The position numbers were made by a program, and so were the translations under genes. The notes below the pieces were generated by a model. It had not been told where the DNA came from, ran no database searches, and saw nothing but the letters and a program-made list of their open reading frames with translations. Below, in pieces: positions 22,546 through 30,287 of a DNA stretch of 64,000 nt; the stretch's first letter is position 1, and every line of letters begins with the position of its first letter. The stretch lies in NCBI RefSeq assembly GCF_012027595.1, contig NZ_SNUR01000001.1:434001-498000 (forward strand). The letters run 5' to 3'. Source of the DNA: Thermococcus sp. Bubb.Bath. GTDB taxonomy: Archaea; Methanobacteriota_B; Thermococci; Thermococcales; Thermococcaceae.

Positions 22546-23847
22546 TCACAAACTTTGTGGCGGGCGGAAGTAAATCCGCTCCGTGTACATTTTATCAAAG
22601 GAGAACCAGCCACGGCCCTTTAACCAGGGCTTCACGTTCTTATACTCCCGAAAGCTCTTCACTTTGGGGTTTTTGATGCGGTTAAAGTCCCTGATGACTT
22701 TTCTAAGAAGAAGCTCATCGTCAGCACTGGCTATTCTTCCAATTATGCCGAGATGAGCTGCGCCGTATATGAGGAAGGCAGGCAGGCCGTACATGTATTG
22801 AGTTCCGCTAATAATGTTCACCCAATTAGAACGGCCCTCCCTGTTCAGCTTGTCTAAGGCTTTTCTGCCGTCAGGATGCTGGAGGAGATTCTGGATCTCG
22901 TCGATGATAAAGAATACTGGAGTATTTCTGAACCGGACGAACTTGGTCACGATGTACATAACCAGATGCTTGAATATCCAGGCCTCCTCAGCGGGCGTCA
23001 GCTCGGAGTTGGCAGAGAAATCTATGACGTTGATTGTGTCGGTCGAAAGTTCGGAGGTAAAATCTTTGTGCTTTGAGAAGATTGTGTCACTCCTGAGGAG
23101 CGCGCAGACCTCGAGGATGCTGAGGAGGGTTTGACTTGGGACAGCGGAGTTGGGCTTGTATTTCTTTTCCCACTCATACCCAAAGCGCTCGAGCTCATCA
23201 GGATCCCTTTTCCTCTCGAGGTCCCACGCCTGCCTGATAACCCTTCCATAGATTGTGTTCCTGTTTATCTGCCCGAGCCGGGAGATGAACTCAAAATCCA
23301 CGTCTTTATACCGTACTGTTCCCGAGATGGCCGAGCAGTTGTTGTCTCTTTCAATGACTCCGAGGTCTCGCGTGGGCCGGAAAACTATCCTCTTAACAGG
23401 GAACGCTTTTGGCTTCAACCCGTGCCAGCTAAGGATGGAGTGTTTATCTCCAGGGAACGGAGGAATTGTCGTAAAGGGCCAGTTGGGCCAGCCAAAGGCA
23501 AAATCGCCAGGCTTCCCGTACGTCACTCCATCATTGGAAAGGAGGTTGTAATACTGGAGAATGCCCTGAAAGTTCTCTTTAACGAAGTCCTTTCCCTTTT
23601 TCTTTGCCGCGAATGCTAGGAAGTCCATGAGGTCTTTTGCCTTGTTTTTATCGTATTTCTGCTCGATGACTACCACCAGGGCTCCTGGAACTTTGTCGAA
23701 GATTTCCTCTGCGAGGGCCCTCATGACCGTGGTCTTCCCGCTACCGCTCGGCCCAAGGAAAGTGATGTGATTTGCTTCAGTCTCCTTGAGCTCTACGTAC
23801 CGTTTCTCTTTGTCCGTGTTCTTTCCGATATATATCGATACCCCCAT
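22546..23847 (-). CDS. HerA/FtsK/VirB4-like ATPase, probable virion packaging or assembly ATPase
   Basis: A 433-residue P-loop ATPase. Walker A is GPSGSGKT (residues 32-39) and Walker B is VFFIIDE (311-317), followed by a sensor-like NWVNIISGTQ near residue 343. The long insert between them and an arginine-rich stretch near 205-215 are typical of HerA/FtsK/VirB4-type motors that move DNA or protein through membranes. The start follows GGAGGTGTGGGTTAG. The 158-base upstream gap contains an AT-rich promoter candidate (tctataattaatg near 23906). In the provirus it heads the cluster next to the surface proteins. Substrate inferred from context. Confidence 0.75.
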   Translation of the reverse strand: MGVSIYIGKNTDKEKRYVELKETEANHITFLGPSGSGKTTVMRALAEEIFDKVPGALVVVIEQKYDKNKAKDLMDFLAFAAKKKGKDFVKENFQGILQYYNLLSNDGVTYGKPGDFAFGWPNWPFTTIPPFPGDKHSILSWHGLKPKAFPVKRIVFRPTRDLGVIERDNNCSAISGTVRYKDVDFEFISRLGQINRNTIYGRVIRQAWDLERKRDPDELERFGYEWEKKYKPNSAVPSQTLLSILEVCALLRSDTIFSKHKDFTSELSTDTINVIDFSANSELTPAEEAWIFKHLVMYIVTKFVRFRNTPVFFIIDEIQNLLQHPDGRKALDKLNREGRSNWVNIISGTQYMYGLPAFLIYGAAHLGIIGRIASADDELLLRKVIRDFNRIKNPKVKSFREYKNVKPWLKGRGWFSFDKMYTERIYFRPPQSL

Positions 23848-24005
23848 CTAACCCACACCTCCAGGTGCTTTCTATGATTGCCAAATACGGCGCCAATCGT
23901 CATTAATTATAGAGATTAGGCGTTTTCCTCTTTCTTTTTCTTAATTCCAGCCTTTTCCTCTTGTGCTTTGAAAATAAAACTATGTAACTCTCCCACACAC
24001 CCTTT

Positions 24006-25172
24006 TTAGAGGCGGCCAAGCTCCCACGACCTTTTCTTCCGATAGAGTCCATATCCAATGAGCCCAACAATTATGCCGCTGATAAGCAGCGTTTTCCAAA
24101 GAATTGACCCCCATGTTCTCTCTTTCTTCGCCTGCTCGATATACTGATCTTTGTTCTTCTCGCTTGTCGACTTCATCGCCTGATCTATGATCTGCTTGTA
24201 CTCTCCATTCTGCTGCTCAAGAAAATCAGCCTTCGCCTTCAGCTGGTTGTACCTGTTCGTGAGGTTCGCCAGCTGCTCCTTGAGCTGCCGGTTCTCCTTT
24301 GTGAGGTTTAACAATTGAGCCTGGAGCTTTGGAAACTCCTTCGTACGGTTCTGAAGAGCTGCAACCTGGCCGGCAAGCTGTTTCTTCTCAGACTGAAGTC
24401 TTGAATTAATCGCAGTAAGGTTCTGTATCCTCCGGTCCTTCTCCCTGAGGGTCTCATTCAACTTCTGAAGCTCAAGTTTCGTAGCATTCAACTCTCCTAA
24501 TTCAGAACTCATGTTTGCGATCGTCTGATTCGCCTCAGCCAGCTGACTTAGTAGGGCCTCTTTCTCCTGTTCGAGCGCTGCTTTTGTCTTCTCCAGCTCG
24601 GCTTTTTCCACCTGGAGGGATTGAATTCTTAGGCTCATGTTCTGAAGGCTGGCAACGAGAGCAGTATTTGTAGAGTTGAGTTGGCTAATGAGGGTCTCAA
24701 GGTTAGCCTTCTCGTCCTGGAGCTGCTTTATCTGCGTAGTCAGGTTCTGAATGGTGGTATTCAGCTCATGAATAGTGGCCTCAAGCTCTTTCACCCGCGT
24801 CTCGTTCGTCTGGTTCACGATTATTGTCCTGTTCACGACCTTTGTTATTGTGATCGGCCAGAACGTGGCCGAGAAGGGCTTCTCAGAGCTAACGGTTATC
24901 CTCATCGTGGTGTAGTTGACAGGAACGACCGTCAGGTTCATTCTGCCGAGCAGAACCGTCCCATTCAAGAGGAAGTATGGAGTACTGCCAATCTCAAGCA
25001 GGGCTACCGGATCAGGGAGCACCTGGACAGTCGTGTTGAGCTGACCATCAGAGAGATATAGGGTTTGCCCTGCCCCGACCTCTCCGGTCCATGTGTATGC
25101 TGACGCGCTCCCAAAGCACAATATCATATATACTAATATAAGAATAAGTGTTTTCATACCTCGAAAGTTCAT
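24006..25172 (-). CDS. Secreted coiled-coil protein with C-terminal membrane anchor
   Basis: A 388-residue protein: signal peptide (ILILVYMILCFGSASA), a beta-rich domain of about 100 residues, then some 210 residues of continuous coiled coil starting near residue 125 with many N-glycosylation sites (NQT, NLT, NMS). A charged stalk end, a membrane helix (LLISGIIVGLIGYGLYR) and a short basic tail follow. The start at 25172 follows GGGGTGAGAACA. A rod on the surface anchored in a membrane fits a virion tail fibre or spike of an enveloped virus; this is inferred. Confidence 0.7.
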   Translation of the reverse strand: MNFRGMKTLILILVYMILCFGSASAYTWTGEVGAGQTLYLSDGQLNTTVQVLPDPVALLEIGSTPYFLLNGTVLLGRMNLTVVPVNYTTMRITVSSEKPFSATFWPITITKVVNRTIIVNQTNETRVKELEATIHELNTTIQNLTTQIKQLQDEKANLETLISQLNSTNTALVASLQNMSLRIQSLQVEKAELEKTKAALEQEKEALLSQLAEANQTIANMSSELGELNATKLELQKLNETLREKDRRIQNLTAINSRLQSEKKQLAGQVAALQNRTKEFPKLQAQLLNLTKENRQLKEQLANLTNRYNQLKAKADFLEQQNGEYKQIIDQAMKSTSEKNKDQYIEQAKKERTWGSILWKTLLISGIIVGLIGYGLYRKKRSWELGRL

Positions 25173-25177
25173 TGTTC

Positions 25178-25660
25178 TCACCCCAAAAGGCCCTTCAAGC
25201 TAACCGTTCCAGTCTTCCGGTTGACCCAAACCATGCCCGCAAACAGGCTGTTGCGGCCCGTATCCAGCTGAACCTCAAAAACAAAGTACTTCTGACCGTC
25301 CTTCTCCATCTCCGTTAGGCTGCTTTCCTTGACCTTGAGAGCATACCCGTGCGCCTTGAGCTTTAGATTGTAAGGAGCTAGATAGTTCTCAGCTGCAGAG
25401 TACGCTGCCGCTGCCGTGATCGGATAGTTCTCGACATAATCCCCCTGCATGACTGTTAGATGCCCATCTGCCCACCGGATGATGTTTCCAGTCATGATAA
25501 AGCCCTTCTCAGGATAACCAAGCGCATGAAGCCGCGCCTGGAGAGGGTCAACCTGATGAAAGGCCGAATACGCATAATAACTCCCCAAAATAACCGAAAT
25601 CAACAGGAACAGCCGGAGTATCACACGGGAAAAAGAAGGGGAGGAACGGTGGGCGTACAT
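25178..25660 (-). CDS. Membrane-anchored provirus protein
   Basis: A 160-residue protein with one N-terminal membrane helix (VILRLFLLISVILGSYYAY) and a soluble extracellular domain containing two strand-helix units (ITAAAAYSAAENYLAPY; QKYFVFEVQLDTGRN; MVWVNRKTGTVSLKG). The end resembles PepSY-type beta hairpins, but weakly. The ATG follows GAGGTGGGCTGAT. Its stop overlaps the ribosome site region of the coiled-coil gene. Confidence 0.6.
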   Translation of the reverse strand: MYAHRSSPSFSRVILRLFLLISVILGSYYAYSAFHQVDPLQARLHALGYPEKGFIMTGNIIRWADGHLTVMQGDYVENYPITAAAAYSAAENYLAPYNLKLKAHGYALKVKESSLTEMEKDGQKYFVFEVQLDTGRNSLFAGMVWVNRKTGTVSLKGLLG

Positions 25661-25671
25661 ATCAGCCCACC

Positions 25672-26475
25672 TCAGCTAGAGTTCTGCTTCACGACAACCG
25701 GCCAGGTTGTGGTCGAGTTGGCCTGAATGATGTACGGGCTGCTCTCGTTGAAGAGCATGGCCTTGTTGCCGCTCAGGTCCTCGACACTGAAGTAGAATGC
25801 ATAGTAGTTGTTTGCAGTGATGTTGCTCAGAACGACCGGCAGGGTAGTCGCGTTGACCTCGGTGAAGACTGTCGTATTGCTCACGGTGTTGTTAGTGCCG
25901 AGGTCGGCCCAATACACATGATAGGCCGCTATCTGGTCGTTGTCGGTCGCGTTGAAGTTAATGCTGAAGGTTCCAGCTGTGCTGTTGTAGTCGAGGCTAA
26001 CAGAGCTCAGAGTCGGAGCGGTCGTATCCTTGACGGTAATGCTCTTGACATCGCTCTCAAGAGTCTTTCCGGCGTTATAAGCCACCTTGACCTTGTAATA
26101 AACCACGTCACCGAACTTGCTCGGGATCTCGACTTTGTACGTGCCGTTTACCTCGGTCGCGTTGGCAGCCGTATAAGTTGCGTTGTTCGGGTCTGCGACG
26201 TTGAGCGCGTAGAGGACCTGAACGCTGGAAATGTTGAAGTGTTCCTCATTCGTCAGGTTGAACGAAACCGCCACGTGGCCAGTGGACTGATCAACGGTCG
26301 CGGCAAGGTCCGAAACCGCAAGCTGATAGGTCTCGGTCGTGTTGGTAGTATTCCCACTCAGGGTGTTGGTTATGTCCACGAAACCGCCGCCTCCACCGTG
26401 GTACGCCCACCAGGCAATAGCCCCAAACAGGACCAGCAGGGCAAGAGTCAACATCTGTCTCTCATTCTTCCTCAT
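25672..26475 (-). CDS. Surface protein with Ig/fibronectin-like domains
   Basis: A 267-residue protein with an N-terminal membrane helix (LTLALLVLFGAIAWWAY), a Gly-rich hinge, and two beta-sandwich repeats of about 100 residues. The repeats have paired motifs (VSFNLTNEEHF and INFNATDNDQI; VLYALNVAD and HVYWADLG) typical of fibronectin-III or Ig-like modules. There are more than ten N-glycosylation sequons. The start follows GGAGGTGCTTGAGAA. Probably displayed on the virion or lysogen surface; a role in attachment is inferred. Confidence 0.7.
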   Translation of the reverse strand: MRKNERQMLTLALLVLFGAIAWWAYHGGGGGFVDITNTLSGNTTNTTETYQLAVSDLAATVDQSTGHVAVSFNLTNEEHFNISSVQVLYALNVADPNNATYTAANATEVNGTYKVEIPSKFGDVVYYKVKVAYNAGKTLESDVKSITVKDTTAPTLSSVSLDYNSTAGTFSINFNATDNDQIAAYHVYWADLGTNNTVSNTTVFTEVNATTLPVVLSNITANNYYAFYFSVEDLSGNKAMLFNESSPYIIQANSTTTWPVVVKQNSS

Positions 26476-26478
26476 TTC

Positions 26479-26724
26479 TCAAGCACCTCCAAACATGCTT
26501 ATCATTTCCTTTACCGTACTAGGAACTGACTTCAGGAAAGAAAAGAAAGTATCTGATAAGCCAAATGCCTTGAGCAAGGCTATCGCTGCGAGGAACCAAA
26601 GCAAGTAATCTAAGAGCTTGTTCTTTGAGAACATTGAAAGCAGGAAGAGGATGACTGCAAGGGCAAGGTACGGGTGCGCCTGCGCTATGCTCTGAAACTG
26701 ACTGATCACGCTGTTAACGTCCAT
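26479..26724 (-). CDS. Candidate major capsid protein (two-helix membrane protein)
   Basis: An 81-residue protein with two hydrophobic helices (about residues 18-32 and 37-53) joined by a short basic turn (SKNK) and an amphipathic end. This is the size and layout of the major capsid protein of spindle-shaped archaeal viruses (VP1-like). The ATG at 26724 is chosen because GGGGGTGCGAAC lies upstream; a longer in-frame version would overlap the neighbour. It lies in the middle of the structural module. The identification rests on layout, not on sequence identity. Confidence 0.6.
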   Translation of the reverse strand: MDVNSVISQFQSIAQAHPYLALAVILFLLSMFSKNKLLDYLLWFLAAIALLKAFGLSDTFFSFLKSVPSTVKEMISMFGGA

Positions 26725-27058
26725 AGTTCGCACCCCCTCTGAATGCGAGAGCGCCGAGGATGGCGGCAACGCTGAAGCTCACGACGCCCTTAACGAGCTC
26801 GTAGGCGGTAGCTTCAGGGTTCGAGGTCATTGCAAGCATGATGATGCTCCCGATGATGAGGAAGCTGGCCGCGTCCCAAATACCCCAACTCTCCAGATCC
26901 GCAATCCTGTAAACTGAAAGCCCTACAAGGGCCGAGGGGATGTAGAGCGCCCAAAATCCACTGAGGCCAAAGAGCTGGCCCACTGTAACCATGCTGTGCT
27001 GGAAATGAAAGACGCAGAGGATGTAAACGATGATGGCTGCTGCAATCCTGCCGAGCAT
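26714..27058 (-). CDS. Four-helix membrane protein of the provirus
   Basis: A 114-residue protein, almost entirely hydrophobic, with four predicted helices. The start follows GAGGTGATTAGCA and the end overlaps the candidate capsid gene. No catalytic residues. Probably a virion membrane protein or part of the assembly site. Confidence 0.6.
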   Translation of the reverse strand: MLGRIAAAIIVYILCVFHFQHSMVTVGQLFGLSGFWALYIPSALVGLSVYRIADLESWGIWDAASFLIIGSIIMLAMTSNPEATAYELVKGVVSFSVAAILGALAFRGGANYGR

Positions 27059-27069
27059 TGCTAATCACC

Positions 27070-27609
27070 TCAGAGCCTCGCAAGGAGGAGTTTGGTCAAA
27101 TGGAACACTCCAGGGAGGAGCAGGGCCTGGTGTATGTACTGCCCTTTTGTTGCAATTGTAGCGCCGAGCCAGATCCAGAGCAGGAGCTCATTATCCCCTG
27201 TTTCAGGGAGGGTGATGTACGTGGCCACCAGGCCGGCCCACAGAAGCGTCGCTGGAGAGTAACTATTGAGGTTGAACGTAATTGAACCGGCCACGAAGTA
27301 GAGGGCCGCCGCGAAGATTATCGAGCTCATGATAATTACCGCGAAAAGGCCACCAGTACTCCCGCCCCTTCCAAGTTTGCCGCCCATCCAGGCGTACATC
27401 TTCGCGTAGTCTTCTCTTCCCGCTATTTTGTCGAGGAGCTCTGCGCCGAGGATTAGCCAGAAGCTTGTCCCTGCAATGACTTTGACGAGATCTGAAACTG
27501 TGGCCTCATGTGAGTCACCGTACCAGAACAACCCGGCAAACATTAAGCCCGCGAGGATGCCTCTAAGCAGTATCAGCCCGTGCTTTGGGACCTGAAAATT
27601 GTTTCCCAC
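27070..27609 (-). CDS. Four-helix membrane protein, paralogue of the next gene
   Basis: A 179-residue protein beginning with GTG at 27609 after GGGGGTGCACTGAA. Four or five hydrophobic helices. It shares order and short motifs with the upstream neighbour: a first helix ending LFWYGDSHEAT against MAWYAGQHNVT, a helix ending in ELLDK against DYGLD, a basic loop, FVAGSI against LIAGSI, and LLLWIWLGATIATKG against WVLWMWVAETLVTAG. Tandem duplication is the likely origin. Function unknown. Confidence 0.65.
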   Translation of the reverse strand: MGNNFQVPKHGLILLRGILAGLMFAGLFWYGDSHEATVSDLVKVIAGTSFWLILGAELLDKIAGREDYAKMYAWMGGKLGRGGSTGGLFAVIIMSSIIFAAALYFVAGSITFNLNSYSPATLLWAGLVATYITLPETGDNELLLWIWLGATIATKGQYIHQALLLPGVFHLTKLLLARL

Positions 27610-27610
27610 T

Positions 27611-28093
27611 TCAGTGCACCCCCGGCAGGATTGTCAGGAACTTTCCGGCCGTCACGAGCGTCTCAGCCACCCACATCCACAGGACCCACTCGCTTGTTCC
27701 GGTGTTCGGCATGAGGACCAGTAGGGCCACTGCGCCGGATGCTATTACTGCCGCAGCACTGGCCGCCTGAATACTGCCCGCTATCAGCCACAGGAAGGCA
27801 AAGAAGAACACTCCTGTGGCAATTAGGGCATAGATAAGCCCCACCATCCTGTTGCTCGGCTTCTTGACCATCTTGTCGTAGAGTTTGCCGCTGTCCAGGC
27901 CGTAGTCAAAGAACATGGCGAGGAGTATGGCGGTAAACGGGATTCTGGCGAAGGCCTCGTTAAACTGCTGTGCTGTAACGTTGTGCTGTCCCGCGTACCA
28001 GGCCATCAGGGCCAGTATTGCCGTCACCACTACCCTAAAACTCCATTTTGAAAAGCGAGGGCCAGCGCCCCCGCCGCCTTTTCCGTCACCCAT
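27611..28093 (-). CDS. Four-helix membrane protein, paralogue of the previous gene
   Basis: A 160-residue protein with a Gly-rich basic N-terminus (GDGKGGGGAGPRFSKW) and four hydrophobic helices. The ATG follows GAGGTGGTGAAAAG. Its similarity to the 179-residue neighbour is clear in the last two helices. The pair may form a hetero-oligomer in the virion membrane. Confidence 0.65.
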   Translation of the reverse strand: MGDGKGGGGAGPRFSKWSFRVVVTAILALMAWYAGQHNVTAQQFNEAFARIPFTAILLAMFFDYGLDSGKLYDKMVKKPSNRMVGLIYALIATGVFFFAFLWLIAGSIQAASAAAVIASGAVALLVLMPNTGTSEWVLWMWVAETLVTAGKFLTILPGVH

Positions 28094-28105
28094 CTTTTCA
28101 CCACC

Positions 28106-30283
28106 TCAGAGCAGTTTCTTCCAAATCACGAAAGCTCCAGCTAGGGCAAAGAGAATCACGAGAATCATCCACAGTGGAATTCCGAGGATCTTCTTGCTCA
28201 AAGCGTTCTTTGCTGTGCCAAATACACTGATATGGGGCTGGTACTGCTCCGCAATATTGGATATATGATCGCCCATCTTTGCGTCGAGCTTTGCCTGTTC
28301 TGGAGCACCGTACATGGCCTTCTTTGAAGCAGATATGTAGAAGTCACCGGCCTGCTCATACTTCTTGGCAGCATTGAGATAATTTAGAATCTGCTGCTTG
28401 TCTTTTGAGCTCGCAGCATGGTTCAAAGCATCAATAGCAGCCTGATATGCGGATTCTGCTTTCTTCGCATAACTCTCTGCATCCGAGTTCCCCACACCAT
28501 GAGCCTGTTCTTCTAGTGCTTTTGCCGTCTGAAGCTTCTCGTTTAGACCGTTAATGAGAGCATTGACACTTGCTTTCAACTGCGCAAGATCATCAGCGGT
28601 GAGAGTGCTCTGATTGACTATCGTCACCAGCTGCTGAACCTGTGGATCATCTAGTACTTGGCGCTCATTTGGTTCAACTGAAACCTTTGGCCAGACTATT
28701 TCCCAAATTGGGATCTGCTGGCCGTCTTTCCGAGTAATAGTGAAGTAAGCAATACCAAATACCTCATACGTTAGGACGTCTGTTCCAGTTGTATAATGCG
28801 CGTTGAGGTCTTTCGGCACTCCAGTCTCCGTAAGATCCCCAAGATGTCCGAAGACTGAATCCGCAAGCTCCCATGAACCACCATCTCTAACGCGAACCGT
28901 GAAGAACCTGAAATCGTCAGTCATCGTGATGTTCAGCGGTTTAAAGTAACCAGGATTCGGGGCAATGTAGAACTTGTAATCAGCGGTTGAACCCATGACA
29001 TGTACTGGAGCGGCATATGTCAATGTGATAAAGTTGCTAACTGACCCAACGAACTTCTCCTGGTAAAGAGTCCACTTCGAAGCCAGATTTGTCTTTGCAA
29101 ACCTAATCGGCAGACTCGCGTACATTCCCTGAGTCAACAGCCCAATGTCTCTAGCCATTGTAACGTGCATCCATGCAGACGTGGTTTCTATGTGGTAATC
29201 GATATCCTTATCCATGATCTTCGCATAGCATGTCGAAGTGTTTGCATCCCACTTATGGTTGGGCTGCGCCTCACACGAGCTTTGATCCGTGTACTGTGGA
29301 TCATTCTGCCACTCCTCACGATACGCATCAATGTCAACGAAAATCTCCCAATGCTTTGTAGTTGCATTGTTGAAGAGCTCCATAATGAGGTCCTTGTTAA
29401 CCTGTCCAGTATCTATCATCTGCTTGACTGAATACTGATACGGGTCTGGCACCTTGAGAACTGTCGAGTAAACGACATTCTGTCCATTGAGCCCCTCACT
29501 ACCATCTCCATAATCCCATGTCCTTGTCCACAGAGGAATGCTTGAGTTTTGCTCCTTGATATAAACCTTGACAGAGCGCAGGTGAACATAACTGAACGGA
29601 ATATTGCTCTTTTTCGTGAATACTTCGACCTGAACTGGAAACGCACTAAAGCCATAGACTTTCTGAGGAGCGTAAATCTTAGCCCAAAGATCCCCCGTTG
29701 CTCCGGTCTCAGAAATATCGTATTCAGTAAGGTCCGAACGAAGAACAGCGTTCAACTCAGCTATCTGCTTGTACGCAGCCTGCTGCGTGTCATCTAGCAC
29801 CTTTGCAGTACCTGACACAACATCCTTATCATTAAGAACATCCTCCGTGGTAGCGTTCTGCTGGTTGTAAATTATAACAGAATCATCGTCCTTACCTGAC
29901 GAGGATGAACTCGAACTTGAGCGATACCCAAGATAGCCACCAATCGCAGCACCGAGCGCTGCCCCGACCTCTGCACCTACAACAGTACCCGCTCCCGGAA
30001 CAATCGAACCAACCACTGCACCTATCGCTGCCCCAACTACAGCACCAGCCCCCATGCCCTCAACAGTCTTCTTGACCTTATTCACAGTGCCTGACACCAT
30101 GTGGGTAATGCTACTGAATCCGAACGCTGCCGCAGGCTGTGCGTAGATACTCATTACCATGAGCAACATGATCGCAGTTCCTGCCACAACCCTCCTTGCA
30201 TTCCGAGGCCGCTGTTTCTTCGCCTTTTCTTTGTCATCTTCTTCATCATTGCTTTTCGAAAAAAGTGAAAAGAAGAGCTTCAT
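28106..30283 (-). CDS. Large surface protein with glycine-zipper region
   Basis: A 725-residue protein. A charged cytoplasmic start is followed by a membrane or signal helix (VVAGTAIMLLMVMSIYA), then a glycine-zipper segment at residues 75-120 with GxxxG/GxxxA spacing (GAVVGAAIGAVVGS; EVGAALGAAIGGYLG) that can insert in membranes. A Ser run and about 400 residues of beta-rich ectodomain follow, then a helical part (about 560-690) and a C-terminal membrane helix (IPLWMILVILFALAGAFVIW). The start follows GGAGGTGAGCAG. This resembles a fusion or penetration protein more than a passive coat; function is inferred. Confidence 0.65.
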   Translation of the reverse strand: MKLFFSLFSKSNDEEDDKEKAKKQRPRNARRVVAGTAIMLLMVMSIYAQPAAAFGFSSITHMVSGTVNKVKKTVEGMGAGAVVGAAIGAVVGSIVPGAGTVVGAEVGAALGAAIGGYLGYRSSSSSSSSGKDDDSVIIYNQQNATTEDVLNDKDVVSGTAKVLDDTQQAAYKQIAELNAVLRSDLTEYDISETGATGDLWAKIYAPQKVYGFSAFPVQVEVFTKKSNIPFSYVHLRSVKVYIKEQNSSIPLWTRTWDYGDGSEGLNGQNVVYSTVLKVPDPYQYSVKQMIDTGQVNKDLIMELFNNATTKHWEIFVDIDAYREEWQNDPQYTDQSSCEAQPNHKWDANTSTCYAKIMDKDIDYHIETTSAWMHVTMARDIGLLTQGMYASLPIRFAKTNLASKWTLYQEKFVGSVSNFITLTYAAPVHVMGSTADYKFYIAPNPGYFKPLNITMTDDFRFFTVRVRDGGSWELADSVFGHLGDLTETGVPKDLNAHYTTGTDVLTYEVFGIAYFTITRKDGQQIPIWEIVWPKVSVEPNERQVLDDPQVQQLVTIVNQSTLTADDLAQLKASVNALINGLNEKLQTAKALEEQAHGVGNSDAESYAKKAESAYQAAIDALNHAASSKDKQQILNYLNAAKKYEQAGDFYISASKKAMYGAPEQAKLDAKMGDHISNIAEQYQPHISVFGTAKNALSKKILGIPLWMILVILFALAGAFVIWKKLL

Positions 30284-30287
30284 CTGC

